A stretch of 64,000 bases of DNA from RGIG529 sp050950425. GTDB lineage: Bacteria; Bacillota; Clostridia; Oscillospirales; Oscillospiraceae. This document shows, one piece after another, positions 25,438-33,516 of the stretch. Positions within the stretch are counted from its first letter, which is position 1; every line of letters starts with the position of its first letter. Below the pieces are notes generated by a model. It was not told the DNA's origin. It made no database searches and saw only the letters and a list, made by a program, of their open reading frames with translations. Position numbers and translations under genes: made by a program. The stretch is taken from contig JBMNHO010000002.1 in NCBI GenBank assembly GCA_050950425.1, forward strand, positions 868,001 to 932,000, in the 5' to 3' direction.

Positions 25438-25838
25438 CCGCACAAAACAGAAATGGCAGATAAAACAAGAACAACAGGCTCCCCTGTTCACTTCGGATTA
25501 TATAGCATAACAGCAAAAAAAGCAATATCTTTCTCGTTGATTTTGTAAATTTTTTTATTTTTATTCCGCCATTTTTGGTTATTTTCCGTAAAAAAGGTTA
25601 TTTTTTTATCTAAATATCGTATGGCATGGCCATCCGTCCGCAAAGGGCGAACACCTCGTTTTGGCCGGGTTTGGCATCCGGGAAAGGGAGCCGATTCAGT
25701 CCTGAAAGAACCATAATAAAAAGGATACGTGTTGTTATTATATTACATAATGCGGCATTTATCCTTTTTGTTTTATATTTCCCTTTGCGAGGGGGCGTTC
25801 TTTCCAATCGCCTTCCGTGGTTTTCTTGCGCCCCTGCG
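25434..25838. other. Long intergenic region with a GC-rich island
   Basis: The stretch is AT-rich except for about 95 GC-rich bases at 25622-25716, which contain self-complementary pieces (GGCCAT, a CCGG pair, TTCA/TGAA) and are followed by a long-loop hairpin AAAAAGGATA...TATCCTTTTT (25718-25769) with a T-rich tail. It looks like a structured RNA but matches no riboswitch class I know. A 65-codon reading frame on the minus strand (25610-25807) has no ribosome binding site and is not called. Confidence 0.5.
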
Positions 25839-25868
25839 TTGACTTGCGAAACAAAAGGGTGTTATAAT
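25839..25868 (+). promoter_or_regulatory. Strong sigma-A promoter for the D-Asp/MurE operon
   Basis: TTGACT (25839-25844), an 18-base spacer and a perfect TATAAT (25863-25868). The transcript would have an untranslated leader of about 200 bases, containing a CCTTGCG/CGCAAGG hairpin near 25946-25971, before the first gene at 26075. Confidence 0.75.
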
Positions 25869-26074
25869 GAGTACCCACATATTGAAACGGACCGGGTTTT
25901 TCTGGTATCTTACCGAAAAGGGCCGAAAAAGCGTGAAAAAGCGTCCTTGCGGCGCTGGAGTCGCAAGGCCTCCGCCCGGTTCGCCGTTTTATTTTATTGT
26001 ATGATCCAAAAACGACAACCATCTGATTTCGCAACGCAATCGTTGTATGGCGCGAGACAGGAAGGAGAGATAAC

Positions 26075-26290
26075 ATGTACGAGCCGTCTTTTGATGAATT
26101 GGAATTAAACTGTTTTTTCTCCCGCACCTTCGGAGAGGACATCTTTTCTCCCCATGAAATGCGTTTGTCTCCCGAAGAGGCGCAGTATCTTCAGGTTCAT
26201 TATTCTCATATCAGGCTGACCCCCTTGTCCTCTTGGGACGGCATGGGCAAAGCGTGGTTCGAAATCTGTCCGGAAGGAGCGGCAGTGTAA
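26075..26290 (+). CDS. Small unknown protein heading the D-aspartate operon
   Basis: A 71-residue protein, MYEPSFDELELNCFFSRTFG at its start, rich in acidic and aromatic residues, with no membrane segment. I do not recognise it. ATG 26075 has GGAGAGATAAC upstream. Its stop codon is immediately followed by the ATG of the D-aspartate ligase gene, and the ribosome binding site of that gene lies in its last codons. This makes the two translationally linked. A partner or regulator of the ligase is possible but nothing in the sequence proves it. Confidence 0.75.
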   Translation: MYEPSFDELELNCFFSRTFGEDIFSPHEMRLSPEEAQYLQVHYSHIRLTPLSSWDGMGKAWFEICPEGAAV

Positions 26291-27523
26291 ATGAAAAAAC
26301 AGCCTTTCATCCCTTTATTGCTTGGCGGAGACATCAACGTATACAGCATGGCCCGGGCCTTTCACGAGGCGTACGGCATTCGTTCCGTTGTGTTTGGAAA
26401 ATATCCCACCGGCCCCTGCTGCAACAGTAAAATCATAGAGCTTCACACCTTTGGTGAGGAAAACGACCAGCCGGAGGCTCTTTTGCAAAATGTCTCCCGT
26501 TTCGCGGCAGATCATCCGGAGGAGACGATTTTGCTGATCGGGTGCGGCGACAGCTATGTACAGCGCATCGGGGAGACCAAGGAGCGGTATCCGGATAATG
26601 TGATTGCGCCCTACATTGATGCCGATTTGATGAACACGCTGATTCACAAAGAACGATTTTATGCTTTGTGCGAAGAGCACGGCATTGATTATCCCGATAC
26701 GTTCATTCACCGCAGGGAAATGGGACACGACTTTTCTCTGCCCTTTGATCCGCCCTTCATCATAAAGCCCGCCAACGGCGTTGCCTACTGGGAGCATCCC
26801 TTCCCCGTTCAAAACAAGGTATATAAAGCCCGAGACCGGGCCCAGCTGAACGAGATTCTCGACGAAATTTACGGGTCGGGGTACCCGGATACCGTCGTCA
26901 TTCAGGACTTCATCCCCGGGGACGATACTTTTATGCGGGTTTTGACCAATTACTCTGACCGAACCGGAACCGTTCGATTTATGTGCCTTGGCCATGTGCT
27001 GCTGGAGGAACACAGCCCCCACGGCATCGGCAACCACGCCGTCATCGTCAACGAAGTCAACGAGCCTCTTTCCCAAAAGCTGCGGGCGTTTCTGGACGCC
27101 GTCGGTTTTGTGGGCTTTTCTAATTTTGACATCAAATATGACCAGCGGGACGGGAAATTCAAGGTATTTGAAATCAATGTGCGCCAGGGCCGCAGCAATT
27201 TTTATGTGACCGGCGCGGGATATAACCTGGCCCGCATGGCAGTGGAAGACTGGATCGAACACCGGGAAGCGGAGTTTACCCTGGCGGACAAGCCTTTGCT
27301 CTGGCGGGTGGTGCCCCAGAAGGTGGCAGACCGATATATCACGCCGCCGGAATACCGGGCGCAAATGAAAGCGCTGATGGGGGAAGGCCGGGCGGTAAAC
27401 CCCCTGTTTTACGCTCCTGACCGGGGACTTTTGCGGCGCCTGCGTCTGTTCAAGAACCAGAGAGAGTATTTTAAAAAGTATAAAAAATATATGGGCAGGC
27501 CGTCTGCCGGAGGCGCGCGATGA
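26291..27523 (+). CDS. D-aspartate ligase (Asl-like ATP-grasp enzyme)
   Basis: A 410-residue ATP-grasp ligase closely resembling Enterococcus faecium Asl, which adds D-aspartate to the epsilon-amino group of lysine in UDP-MurNAc-pentapeptide for the interpeptide bridge. Shared segments in order are FIPLLLGGDINVYSMARAF (residues 6-24), GCGDSYVQ, PFIIKPANGVAYWEH, VIQDFIPGDDTFMRVL, FDIKYDQRDGKFKVFEINVR and QGRSNFYVT. The metal-binding EINVR follows the family rule. The next gene encodes aspartate racemase, the same order as in enterococci. Stop overlaps the next start as ATGA. The identity of D-Asp as substrate is inferred from homology and the racemase. Confidence 0.9.
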   Translation: MKKQPFIPLLLGGDINVYSMARAFHEAYGIRSVVFGKYPTGPCCNSKIIELHTFGEENDQPEALLQNVSRFAADHPEETILLIGCGDSYVQRIGETKERYPDNVIAPYIDADLMNTLIHKERFYALCEEHGIDYPDTFIHRREMGHDFSLPFDPPFIIKPANGVAYWEHPFPVQNKVYKARDRAQLNEILDEIYGSGYPDTVVIQDFIPGDDTFMRVLTNYSDRTGTVRFMCLGHVLLEEHSPHGIGNHAVIVNEVNEPLSQKLRAFLDAVGFVGFSNFDIKYDQRDGKFKVFEINVRQGRSNFYVTGAGYNLARMAVEDWIEHREAEFTLADKPLLWRVVPQKVADRYITPPEYRAQMKALMGEGRAVNPLFYAPDRGLLRRLRLFKNQREYFKKYKKYMGRPSAGGAR

Positions 27524-28248
27524 TGCAGCCGAACGCCCGAAAGACGCTGGGCGTCATTGGCGGAATGGGGCCTCAGGCAACCTGCTTGTTTTACCAGCAG
27601 GTCATCGCCCGAACCGCCGCCGTCTCCGACCAGGACCATGTCCCCATGATCATTTTAAACCACACCACCATTCCCGACCGCACCCAGGCCATTTTATCCG
27701 GCGGAGGCGACACGGTTTTTTCTTTGCTGCTGAAGGACGCGAAACTGCTCGAACAAAACGGCGCTTCGGCCATCGCCATTCCTTGCAACACGTCCCATTA
27801 TTTTGCGGACCGGATTCAAAATGAGATCGGGATCCCCCTGATCCATATGATCCGGGAAACGGTGCATGCCATGTCGGCCCGGGGCATGAAGCGGGTGGGT
27901 ATTTTGGCCACAGACGGCACCGTTCAAGCCGGCCTGTACCAGGCGGAGTGCAGCCGTCTGGGCTTGGAGGCCGTGGTGCCTTCCGATGAAATCCAAAAAA
28001 TCGTCATGCATATGATTTACAACGAAGTCAAGCGGGGTTTGCCCGGCTCCCGCTCTCTGTTCGCCAAAATTGACCGGGAGCTGCGCCTTCGTGGGTGCGA
28101 CGGGGCCATTTTGGCCTGTACGGAGCTTTCCTGCTTTGCGGCGGAGCACGACCTGCTGGATTATTATACCGATGCAATGGGGATACTGGTAGAGCGGAGT
28201 ATCCTCGCTTGCGGCGGCCGGCTGAACTCGCCGGAGCAAGCCTTATAA
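27520..28248 (+). CDS. racD: Aspartate/glutamate racemase family protein (aspartate racemase)
   Basis: A 242-residue cofactor-independent racemase. It would make D-aspartate for the upstream ligase. The N-terminal LGVIGGMGPQATCLFY is typical of aspartate racemases, and the two catalytic cysteines are visible in IAIPCNTSHYF (about residue 88) and ILACTELSCF (about residue 199). The start ATG at 27520 overlaps the ligase stop; GGAGG lies 7 bases upstream. The pairing ligase-racemase is the known arrangement for D-Asp bridge synthesis in Enterococcus. It ends 56 bases before the MurE-ArgB fusion. Confidence 0.92.
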   Translation: MMQPNARKTLGVIGGMGPQATCLFYQQVIARTAAVSDQDHVPMIILNHTTIPDRTQAILSGGGDTVFSLLLKDAKLLEQNGASAIAIPCNTSHYFADRIQNEIGIPLIHMIRETVHAMSARGMKRVGILATDGTVQAGLYQAECSRLGLEAVVPSDEIQKIVMHMIYNEVKRGLPGSRSLFAKIDRELRLRGCDGAILACTELSCFAAEHDLLDYYTDAMGILVERSILACGGRLNSPEQAL

Positions 28249-28304
28249 TCTCCCTTTGATGCGAAAGGCTTTGAAACGAGAAGGAATGAAAAAGAAGGAT
28301 GCGT

Positions 28305-30692
28305 ATGGATAGAACATTACATGGACTGGGGGATTACGTTCAGCTGCTCCAAAAGTACGGACTGATCAAAGAATCCCACCTGCTGCCCGGCGCAATGGCA
28401 CGCCCCATCGCCTTTGTCTCTTACAACTCCCAGGAAAAAATGAAAGACACGCTGTTCATCTGCAAGGGGGCCCATTTTAAGGAATCGTATTTGCAAGACG
28501 CGGTTTTAGGGGGCATTGCCTGCTATGTTTCCCAAGAGGCATACCCCTCTGTGACAGACGTCTCTTACATTTTGGTGTCCGACGTGCGCCGGGCCATGGC
28601 GCTTTTGGCCGATTTTTATTACAATCAGGTGTGGAAGCGGCTACATCTCATCGGCATCACAGGCACCAAGGGAAAATCCTCCACCACTTACTATGTCAAA
28701 TATATATTGGACGAATACCTGAAGGACAAAGACGGAACGGAGAGCGCCGTCATCTCCTCTATTGATACATTTGACGGGGTGGAGCGGTTCGAGTCCCACC
28801 TGACAACGCCGGAGGTGCTGGATCTTTACCGCCATTTTGACAACGCCGTGCAAAGCGGCCTTTCTTATTTGGAGATGGAAGTGTCCAGCCAGGGGCTGAA
28901 ATATGACCGGGTCTCCGGCATTCAGTTTGACGTGGGGTGCTTTCTCAACTTGGGGGCAGACCATATCAGCCCTCTGGAACACCCGGACGAGGAGGACTAT
29001 TTTCAGTCCAAGCTCAAGCTGTTTTCCCAGTCTACCGTGGCCTGCGTCAATTTAGACACCAAGCGGGCAGACGAAGTGCTGGCGGCGGCGCGAAGCTGCC
29101 GGCGGGTGATCACGTTCGGCACCGGCCCTTCTGCCGACGTGTACGGCCACGAGATTCAAAAAAGCGGGAACGACATTTTGTTTCGGGTGCGAACCGCCCG
29201 GTTCTCCCGTCAGTTCCGGCTGACCATGCCGGGGCTGTTCAACGTGGAAAATGCCCTGGCCGCCATCGCCATTTGCGAAGGGCTGGGCATCCCGGAAAAA
29301 TACATTTACATGGGGCTCATGAAGGCCAGAGTCCCCGGCAGGATGGAGATTTACACCAACGCAAACAACCGGGCCATCGCCATTGTGGACTACGCCCACA
29401 ACCGGCTCAGCTTTGAAAAGCTGTTTGCCTCTGTCATGGCGGAGTACCCGGGCCGCAGAATTGTTGCGGTTTTTGGCTGTCCGGGCCTCAAGGCGCTGGA
29501 CCGGCGAAAGGATCTGGGGGAAATCTCCGGCCGGTTCTCTCAAAAGGTCTATTTAACGGAAGAGGACGCGGGGGAAGAGCCGGTGGAGCAGATCTGCCAG
29601 GAAATCGCCGCCTATGTGGCGGCGGAGCAGTGCGATTACTCCATCATCACAGACCGGGGAGAAGCCATCGAAACGGCCATTTTAGAGTGCGAAACAGACT
29701 CTGTCATCCTCATCACAGGCAAGGGAGAGGAAACCCGGCAAAAGCGGGGAACCCAATATGTCCCTTGCCCTTCCGACGTGGATTATGTCAAAGACGCCCT
29801 GCAAAAATACGACCGTCTGCATCATTTGGACGACATGGAAAAGGTAAAGTCGTTCATGTCCCTTCTTCCGGCGCTGAAACGCTGCGAAGGGAAAACCTAT
29901 GTTTTAAAATACGGCGGCAGCGCCCTGGGGGACGATGCCGTCTCGGACACCATTTTGGCGGACGCCGCCGCCCTTCGCCTGGCAGGCGCCCGGGTGGTGC
30001 TGGTACATGGAGGCGGAAAGCACATCTCTGCCTGGCTCTCCCGCATGGGCATTTCCTCCTCTTTTCTGGACGGGTACCGGGTGACGGACACGTCCACCAT
30101 GTCTGTCACGGAAATGACCCTTTCCGGCGAGGTGAACAAGTCCATCGTCTCCGCCTTGGAGCGCCTGGGGGTTTCCGCCGCGGGGATCTCCGGGCGGGAT
30201 GGGAGCCTGCTGAAGGCCGTTCCCAAGCAGTCCAAAAGCGGCGACTTGGGCCGGGTAGGTACCATCACTGAAACCAACACCGGGCTGATTGAGACGCTGC
30301 TTTCCGCGGGATATCTGCCTGTCATCTCTCCCGTGGCCGGCGACGCGGAAACCGGCGCCGCGCTGAATGTCAACGCCGACGACGCCGCATGCGCCATTGC
30401 CGAAGCCCTCAAGGCGGATAAACTCCTGTTTTTGACGGACACAGACGGCATTTTGGTCGACGCCAAAAACCGGCAGACGAGAATTGAGCGGATGGACCTT
30501 TCCAGAGCAACGGAATTGATGGAGAGCGGCTTTGTGGGAGGCGGCATGCTGCCAAAGCTGCAAAACTGCATTCACGCCGTTTTGCACGACGTAGGGAAGG
30601 TTGTCATTCTGGACGGCTGTTCCGAGCACAGCCTGCTGCTGGAAAGCATTTCTCAAAACAGCATCGGCACCAGCATTGTAAAAGAGATCTAG
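28305..30692 (+). CDS. Mur ligase (MurE, Lys-type-like) fused to acetylglutamate kinase-like domain
   Basis: A 795-residue two-domain protein. Residues 1-500 are a MurE-type ligase: P-loop GITGTKGKSST near 117-127, EVSSQG, DHISPLEHPDEEDYFQSK with the usual carbamylated Lys, and DYAHN. It resembles Lys-type enzymes of lactococci. The DNPR motif of diaminopimelate-specific MurE is replaced by EEDAGEEP, so L-Lys is the likelier substrate. Residues 525-795 are a full ArgB-like kinase: LKYGGSA, VHGGGKHIS, RVTDTSTMSVTEM, GEVNKSIV, NVNADDAA, GGGMLPK. The domains share one frame with no stop or frameshift. ATG 28305 (GAAGGA 5 bases upstream) is preferred to ATG 28299. Co-transcription with D-Asp genes points to wall synthesis. 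Confidence 0.88.
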   Translation: MDRTLHGLGDYVQLLQKYGLIKESHLLPGAMARPIAFVSYNSQEKMKDTLFICKGAHFKESYLQDAVLGGIACYVSQEAYPSVTDVSYILVSDVRRAMALLADFYYNQVWKRLHLIGITGTKGKSSTTYYVKYILDEYLKDKDGTESAVISSIDTFDGVERFESHLTTPEVLDLYRHFDNAVQSGLSYLEMEVSSQGLKYDRVSGIQFDVGCFLNLGADHISPLEHPDEEDYFQSKLKLFSQSTVACVNLDTKRADEVLAAARSCRRVITFGTGPSADVYGHEIQKSGNDILFRVRTARFSRQFRLTMPGLFNVENALAAIAICEGLGIPEKYIYMGLMKARVPGRMEIYTNANNRAIAIVDYAHNRLSFEKLFASVMAEYPGRRIVAVFGCPGLKALDRRKDLGEISGRFSQKVYLTEEDAGEEPVEQICQEIAAYVAAEQCDYSIITDRGEAIETAILECETDSVILITGKGEETRQKRGTQYVPCPSDVDYVKDALQKYDRLHHLDDMEKVKSFMSLLPALKRCEGKTYVLKYGGSALGDDAVSDTILADAAALRLAGARVVLVHGGGKHISAWLSRMGISSSFLDGYRVTDTSTMSVTEMTLSGEVNKSIVSALERLGVSAAGISGRDGSLLKAVPKQSKSGDLGRVGTITETNTGLIETLLSAGYLPVISPVAGDAETGAALNVNADDAACAIAEALKADKLLFLTDTDGILVDAKNRQTRIERMDLSRATELMESGFVGGGMLPKLQNCIHAVLHDVGKVVILDGCSEHSLLLESISQNSIGTSIVKEI

Positions 30693-30698
30693 CGACAC

Positions 30699-30735
30699 AG
30701 AGGAAAGCCTCCGGCCGGGCCGGGGGCTTTTTTTG
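30699..30735 (+). terminator. Terminator after the MurE-ArgB gene
   Basis: AAAGCC(T)CCGGCC pairs with GCCGG(G)GGCTTT and is followed by a run of seven Ts. Confidence 0.9.
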
Positions 30736-30747
30736 TGCGGTCATCGC

Positions 30748-30782
30748 CAAAAAACGAACGGCCGCGAAATTTCGCGGCCGCC
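30748..30782 (-). terminator. Terminator after the CBS gene
   Basis: A perfect palindrome CGGCCGCGAAA/TTTCGCGGCCG (30761-30782); on the minus strand TTCGTTTTTT follows, giving a U-tract for the CBS gene transcript. Confidence 0.8.
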
Positions 30783-30853
30783 CGTTTTCGTGCTACAACG
30801 TGTTTTTCATCTTGATTAAGAATCCATGTTTTCGTTGTTTTTCCCCCGAAGGT

Positions 30854-31282
30854 TCATCTTCTTTTGATGTTTGCAGAAATCTCCGACAATGCCTTTGAAG
30901 CTTCCATGTCGAACATCTGTCGTTTGGCCATATCGCCCAACGAAAGCATCCCAAGCAACTTTCCGTTTTCTACAACTGGAAGTCGACGCACTTGTTTGGA
31001 AGCCATGAGCCGTGCGGCGTTTCGCACATCGTCCTCCGGCAATACGGTTGCCACGTTCCGCGTCATAATTTCTTTGACAGGTGTATGCTCCGGATCTCCG
31101 TCCACCGCGATACAGCGCATCACGATATCACGGTCGGTTAAAATCCCACGCAGCACCTGTCCCGCGCTACAAACCGGCAAAGCGCCCACATTGTACCGGT
31201 TTAAGAGCCTGGCAGCTAGGCTGGCGCTCTCTTCCGGCGCAATGGAAATGACGTTTCCGTTCATAATCTCCTGTACCTGCAC
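30854..31282 (-). CDS. CBS-domain pair protein
   Basis: A 142-residue protein made of two CBS repeats (about residues 1-62 and 68-125). Typical segments are VQEIMNGNVISIAPEESASLAA, GALPVC, LRGILTDRDIV and VKEIMTRNVATV, RRLPVVENGKLLGML. CBS pairs usually sense adenine nucleotides. The start is GTG at 31282; the ribosome binding site is weak. It is followed by a terminator and stands alone on the minus strand, so its target protein is unknown. Confidence 0.88.
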   Translation of the reverse strand: MQVQEIMNGNVISIAPEESASLAARLLNRYNVGALPVCSAGQVLRGILTDRDIVMRCIAVDGDPEHTPVKEIMTRNVATVLPEDDVRNAARLMASKQVRRLPVVENGKLLGMLSLGDMAKRQMFDMEASKALSEISANIKRR

Positions 31283-31405
31283 TTCCGATCACCCACGCTT
31301 TCTCTTATTTCAGAGCCAAGTGAATGATCCAGCAGGGATGGGCGGACAAATGGCTCTGCATTTCATTCGGGACGTAACCCAAAATTTCTTCTGGTTTACG
31401 CTCTG

Positions 31406-32293
31406 TTAGTATCCATCCTTCTTCGGCCTTTTATGCAGCTGAATGTCAAAGTTTCGTTTTAAAATCTGGAGACCGCGCCAAGCAAAGGCACGGTTTCCAA
31501 ATTTTTTTTGAAACGCCGTTTCGTCCAGCCCTTCCAACATATCCGGGGTCAGGCAGCTCAGATAGGGAGCCGCCTGCTCCGCCCCTGTCAGGTCTGCCAG
31601 AGGGGATGGTTCCGCCTTCCGGTTTTCCGGGCAGGCCAGCTGGCACAAATCGCACCCCCAAACGTAAGGATGGGCTTCCAGCCGGGAGATCTCCTCTTCC
31701 GTGGGTGTCTTTTTGATCTGGGTAATATGGGAAAGGCAGCGGGCTTTGTCAAAGTGTACTTGTCCCTCTTTCAAAGACAACGCGCCAGACGGACACGCCC
31801 GAACGCAAGCCCCGCACCCCTTGCAATGTACAACAGGCCTTCCCGTTTCCCTGATGGGATAGCTGGTCAAAATGGCGCCCAGGAAAACATAGGAGCCATA
31901 CGGATCGCAGAGAACCAGCCCGTTTCTGCCCAGCTTCCCGATGCCGGAAAGAAGCGCCGCTGCCCGCTCCGGCAAGGGGGACGCGTCTACGGCAGGCACA
32001 AAGGCATGGCCCGGCATCTGCTCTTTCATCTGCCGGCATGCTGCCTGAAGCCGATTCGTCACCCCCAGATGATAGTCCAGCCCCCGGGCATACAAAGACA
32101 CGTTTCCCGCCGTGTGGCCGCTGAAATAGGGAAAGGCCCCCACCAAAACCCCCGCCAGGCCGGGGCAAAGCAGCGCCGCCCTTTTTTGCGCCCTCTCGCT
32201 CATCAGGGGCCGCAGCACATCAAAAGAAAGGGCGCCGCACTGCGCGGCGCCTGACTCCTTTACTTTGTCTATCATCCATGCAACAGGCTTCAT
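31406..32293 (-). CDS. Epoxyqueuosine reductase-like protein (short QueG)
   Basis: A 295-residue Fe-S/cobalamin-type reductase. QueG reduces epoxyqueuosine to queuosine in tRNA. The N-terminal DUF1730 domain has YARGLDYHL and the catalytic-type VDASPLPERAAAL; two [4Fe-4S] motifs follow as CKGCGACVRACPSGAL and CDLCQLACPENRKA. The protein lacks the C-terminal HEAT repeats of full-length QueG (about 380 residues), so it may be a shorter form or a paralogue with another substrate. The start overlaps the htrA stop as ATGA, with GGAGGACGCGGG upstream. No other queuosine genes lie nearby. Confidence 0.82.
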   Translation of the reverse strand: MKPVAWMIDKVKESGAAQCGALSFDVLRPLMSERAQKRAALLCPGLAGVLVGAFPYFSGHTAGNVSLYARGLDYHLGVTNRLQAACRQMKEQMPGHAFVPAVDASPLPERAAALLSGIGKLGRNGLVLCDPYGSYVFLGAILTSYPIRETGRPVVHCKGCGACVRACPSGALSLKEGQVHFDKARCLSHITQIKKTPTEEEISRLEAHPYVWGCDLCQLACPENRKAEPSPLADLTGAEQAAPYLSCLTPDMLEGLDETAFQKKFGNRAFAWRGLQILKRNFDIQLHKRPKKDGY

Positions 32294-33516
32294 CCCGCGT
32301 CCTCCAAAGCTGCTTCCTCTACCAAAGCAACGTGTACGGTCCGCTCCCCGCCGGGGGAAAGGACGGTTATTTCCATCGTGTCGCCCGCCTTCAGCCCTGT
32401 TTTGGCGGCCTCCAACGCATCGATCGAGTCTACCGCTTCGCCGTTCACCGCCAAAATACGGTCCCCTTCCCGCAGGCCTTGCCGGTATGCGTCGGACTTT
32501 TGGTTTACCCCGACGATCACCAAAGCGCCGTCTGCCTGTTTTTCTTCCTCTTCTGTCACGCTTCGCACCTGAATGCCGATAACGGCATATCGCACGCTTC
32601 CGTTTTGTATGATCTCGTCCACCAGAGGCTTTGCGATGCCAATGGGAATGGCAAAGCCAAGCCCCTCTACAGAAGAATAAAGCGAGATCATTTTCATGTT
32701 GTTGATGCCCACCACTTGGCCGGCGGCGTTGAGAAGGGGGCCGCCGGAATTGCCCGCATTCAGCGCGGCGTTGGTTTGAATCAGCGTCATAACCCGACCC
32801 TCCACCGTCACGTTGCGGTTAATGGCGGAGATGATGCCGTCTGTCATCGTTCCGCGGAGGGCCTCCCCCAAAGGATCCCCGATGGCAACCGCCACGTCAC
32901 CCACCTGAAGGGCGTCCGAATCGCCAAATTCCGCCGGCAGAAGCCCCGTGGCTTCAATTTTCAAAACAGCCAAGTCGCTTTTTTGGTCTTTTCCCACCAA
33001 AGCAGCTTCGTATCGGCTGCCATCCTGCAAACGAACTTCTATGGCGGCGTTGTCCGCCACCACATGATAGTTGGTTAAAATATACCCCTGGGAATCAAAG
33101 ACGATCCCCGTTCCGGTGGATTGATCCCCCACAATGCTGACCACAGAACGAATGGCCTTTTGATAAATCTCCTGGAGTGAAAGCTGCTCGCCGGACGCCT
33201 TCCCGATGAAAAGAGTGGCGTCGCCGCCCAACGGGGCGCTTGGCAGAAAAGCGGCCGACTCCGTAGCGTCCGGCACAAACGTGGGAAACGCGTCCATTTC
33301 CGCCAAAACACCTCCGGGCCATCGGGCGCCTAGCTCCATCAGCAAGATAGCGGTCGCCGTCCCGGCCACCACCAACAGTACGATCAGAAGAAAAAGCCGT
33401 TTCGGGCGCCTTTTTCCCCCTTGCGGCTCCGGTTTCCTTTCCCCCGGACGTGTTCCTTTGGTATCGGACGTCTCCTGAATCTCAGGCACCTGCTGCCCCA
33501 ATTCATTTTCTCCCAC
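32290..33516 (-). CDS. HtrA-like serine protease with PDZ domain
   Basis: A 408-residue membrane-anchored trypsin-like protease (DegP/HtrA group) for quality control of exported proteins. A single membrane segment (LFLLIVLLVVAGTATAILL, about residues 41-59) follows a basic cytosolic tail. The catalytic triad is His151 (TNYHVVAD), Asp181 (KSDLAVL) and Ser257 (NAGNSGGPL); a PDZ domain covers about residues 310-400. GTG 33516 with GGGAGGG 6 bases upstream is the preferred start; TTG 33531 is an alternative. It overlaps the histidine kinase gene, forming a response regulator-kinase-protease operon that suggests an envelope stress response. Confidence 0.9.
   Translation of the reverse strand: MGENELGQQVPEIQETSDTKGTRPGERKPEPQGGKRRPKRLFLLIVLLVVAGTATAILLMELGARWPGGVLAEMDAFPTFVPDATESAAFLPSAPLGGDATLFIGKASGEQLSLQEIYQKAIRSVVSIVGDQSTGTGIVFDSQGYILTNYHVVADNAAIEVRLQDGSRYEAALVGKDQKSDLAVLKIEATGLLPAEFGDSDALQVGDVAVAIGDPLGEALRGTMTDGIISAINRNVTVEGRVMTLIQTNAALNAGNSGGPLLNAAGQVVGINNMKMISLYSSVEGLGFAIPIGIAKPLVDEIIQNGSVRYAVIGIQVRSVTEEEEKQADGALVIVGVNQKSDAYRQGLREGDRILAVNGEAVDSIDALEAAKTGLKAGDTMEITVLSPGGERTVHVALVEEAALEDAG

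Noticed and set aside
25622..25716. Match of the GC-rich island to a known riboswitch (FMN, ZTP, fluoride, glycine, c-di-GMP were considered)
   Set aside because: None of the conserved core sequences of these classes is present in order.
25610..25807. 65-residue minus-strand frame in the intergenic GC-rich island
   Set aside because: No ribosome binding site and no believable composition; better explained as structured RNA or remnant.
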